DNA of 6,244 nucleotides from an uncultured Enterobacter sp. (GTDB lineage: Bacteria; Pseudomonadota; Gammaproteobacteria; Enterobacterales; Enterobacteriaceae): assembly GCA_946477805.1 (NCBI GenBank), contig CAMKZP010000234.1, forward strand, positions 1 to 6,244, written 5' to 3'. Below, one piece after another: positions 5,153 to 6,244 of the stretch. Position numbers and translations under genes: made by a program. How positions within the stretch are numbered: the stretch's first letter is position 1; every line of letters starts with the position of its first letter. Under the pieces are notes generated by a model that saw only the letters and a program-made list of their open reading frames with translations, made no database searches and was not told the DNA's origin.

Positions 5153-5542
5153 CTGAGTTCCGGATCTTATGAAAAGGCCCCGGTGCCCAGCCGCGCAGAA
5201 ACACAACATGTGCCACGCAGTCAGCTGCATTTACATCTATATGTAGAGCTTTCCCCCTGCCACGCGACCGCCCGCTCACCACCGTAATTGAGCGCTTTGC
5301 TTATTTACTCACCGTGGTACACTTCCGGAAAGTTGTAAATATGCAAAAACTCGGATCACCATGAGACGGGCTTCCGGTAATTTAATATCGTGATTATATT
5401 GATGCTTATTATCACCTTGAGAATGATGGAAACAGGTGAAAATCATCTGTGCGAAAGTTTCATGGTTGGGTGCATTCGATTGTGCTGCGCGTCATCATTA
5501 CCCTGAGTGACTATTTTTTGTCTAATTGGTGAGGTAAAGGAA

Positions 5543-5857
5543 ATGGCTAACACAACATTCAGAACATTTTACGATGTAATCAGGGAGCTTGAGGGAGTGT
5601 ATGGCCATCAGGAGCTCTGGCTGTATTCAGGAATAACAGATGTAACGCCAGATGAAGTGATTATCGCCAGACATAACTGGAAGTCGCCAAAAATCCTGAA
5701 ACGTAACGGCAGTATTGTTGCTGAACGTATTGGTGGCTCGGAGTCATGGCAACTGGTTGGTGACTACAAAAAACCACAGTCACACCCCGGTGCTACTCCC
5801 TGGCAATCCTGTCAGATAGACCACACGTTTAAGGGCCTCTACATCCTTTCCGTATGA
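5543..5857 (+). CDS. Hypothetical cytosolic protein (104 aa)
   Basis: I do not recognise this protein. It starts MANTTFRTFYDVIRELEGVYG and is a mixed helical and strand-rich soluble sequence with several tryptophans (LWLYSG, HNWKSPK, ESWQLVGDY, TPWQSC). It has no signal peptide, membrane segment or known catalytic motif. The ATG at 5543 was chosen because AGGTAAAGGAA directly precedes it. An in-frame ATG 36 bases earlier (5507) lacks such a site. A gene starting 79 bases downstream on the same strand encodes an exported protein, so the two may be co-transcribed. The last codons lie in one arm of an inverted repeat whose other arm is just before the next gene's ribosome binding site. Confidence 0.75.
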   Translation: MANTTFRTFYDVIRELEGVYGHQELWLYSGITDVTPDEVIIARHNWKSPKILKRNGSIVAERIGGSESWQLVGDYKKPQSHPGATPWQSCQIDHTFKGLYILSV

Positions 5858-5919
5858 AGGGTAAACACATAGTCGTAGGCAGGAGTTCCCGTTTGTAAAG
5901 CGCCAAAAGGTTCATACGG
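5850..5919 (+). promoter_or_regulatory. Long-range stem-loop joining stop codon and next ribosome binding site
   Basis: CCGTATGAA (5850-5858) and TTCATACGG (5911-5919) are perfect 9-bp inverted repeats around a 52-base loop. In RNA the stem can extend by two G-U pairs and one U-A pair to 5847/5922. The 5' arm contains the stop codon of the first gene, and the 3' arm ends 4 bases before the AGGAA of the next. Translation finishing at the stop would disrupt the stem, so it may couple or attenuate expression of the exported protein. Confidence 0.45.
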
Positions 5920-5936
5920 GGACAGGAACCATAATT

Positions 5937-6244
5937 ATGAAAGTATTATTCAAGAACGGAATACAGGCACTCTGCTGGATGGCTGCCGTCACGTCCTCCG
6001 TGGTCAGTGCTGCCACCTATGAAGAAATGCAGCGTCTGGATGCGGCCTATCCGCCAGGCAGTGTGGTGGTCTGCAGATCTGATTTACCGGGTGACGGGAG
6101 CGTTCAGCCCCCCACGACCATGACGGTCCGCGGAACAGTCATCAGCCAGAAAAAAGGACTCACCACGTATGACATCTCCGTCACCTGGGCCCCCGAAGGC
6201 AGCAGCGGAATGACGCTGACCTACAGAATGAGTCAGCGCAGTGA
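5937..6244 (+). CDS. Exported protein of unknown function, N-terminal part
   Basis: This is the 5' end of a gene cut by the window, with 102 complete codons and no stop seen. The start ATG has AGGAA 8 bases upstream. The product begins MKVLFKNGIQALCWMAAVTSSVVSAA, a classic Sec signal peptide: a lysine-bearing N-region, a hydrophobic core and a cleavage site near residues 25-26. It is therefore predicted to be periplasmic or secreted. The cysteine at 13 is within the hydrophobic core and is not a lipobox. The mature part has one cysteine so far (C46) and a strand-rich pattern (SVVVCRSD, TMTVRGTVIS, TYDISVTWAP, MTLTYRMS) suggesting a beta-sandwich or similar fold. I do not recognise the family. 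It is probably in an operon with the preceding small gene. Confidence 0.75.
   Translation, partial: MKVLFKNGIQALCWMAAVTSSVVSAATYEEMQRLDAAYPPGSVVVCRSDLPGDGSVQPPTTMTVRGTVISQKKGLTTYDISVTWAPEGSSGMTLTYRMSQRS

Larger units (their letters stand above)
4979..5542. other. Intergenic region, 564 bp, between divergent genes
   Basis: The AT-rich left part (about 5000-5060) holds the operator palindrome and probable promoter of the minus-strand operon. Further right are a near-copy (5131-5152) of a sequence at 1249-1270, a small palindrome TACAT-CTAT-ATGTA around 5230-5245, and several CTTCCGG/GTTCCGG words. No gene with a convincing start and binding site was seen, nor a tRNA, a known origin or an insertion-sequence end. 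The promoter of the gene at 5543 should lie near its right end, but no clear -35/-10 pair was found. Confidence 0.5.

Overview
The window looks like the accessory region of an enterobacterial plasmid (Klebsiella/Escherichia/Salmonella type). The best evidence is a VapBC toxin-antitoxin pair closely resembling the plasmid-borne VagC/VagD stabilisation module. Strong base-composition differences between neighbouring genes also fit a mosaic plasmid. No replication, transfer, transposase, resistance, rRNA, tRNA or CRISPR feature was found.

Layout. Positions 1-402 hold little: one doubtful small ORF (71-310), a short palindrome at the left edge and a hairpin just past the vapC stop. Positions 403-1046 (minus strand) carry vapB-vapC with overlapping stop and start codons. 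A 19-bp perfect inverted repeat lies just upstream of vapB and is a likely autoregulatory operator. Beyond it, 1111-1229 is a seven-unit array of 17-bp direct repeats in which two unit types alternate. Positions 1397-2962 (plus) encode a 521-residue protein with an ABC/SMC-like ATPase (Walker A, signature-like loop, Walker B, H-switch) followed by a TOPRIM-like segment (VEDE and DGD), that is, an OLD-family-type ATPase-nuclease. Its tail faces a minus-strand two-gene unit, 4978 to 3019. The first gene encodes a 362-residue protein with an N-terminal ribbon-helix-helix domain. The second starts one base after that stop codon and encodes a 289-residue protein with an apparent HEPN RNase motif (RNNLQH) and three zinc-ribbon-like cysteine clusters. 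A 564-bp gap (4979-5542) holds a perfect inverted repeat in front of the ribbon-helix-helix gene. The right end has a 104-residue unknown protein (5543-5857) and the start of an exported protein (5937 to the window end).

Interpretation. The region 1397-4978 combines a predicted ATPase-TOPRIM nuclease, a predicted HEPN RNase with zinc ribbons and a DNA-binding protein, next to a toxin-antitoxin pair. This composition suggests a defence or plasmid-stabilisation island. The ribbon-helix-helix/HEPN-zinc-ribbon pair does not match a named system that I recognise and is the main candidate for something undescribed. All functions beyond VapBC are inferred from motifs and gene arrangement. Database, structural and experimental checks are listed per finding.
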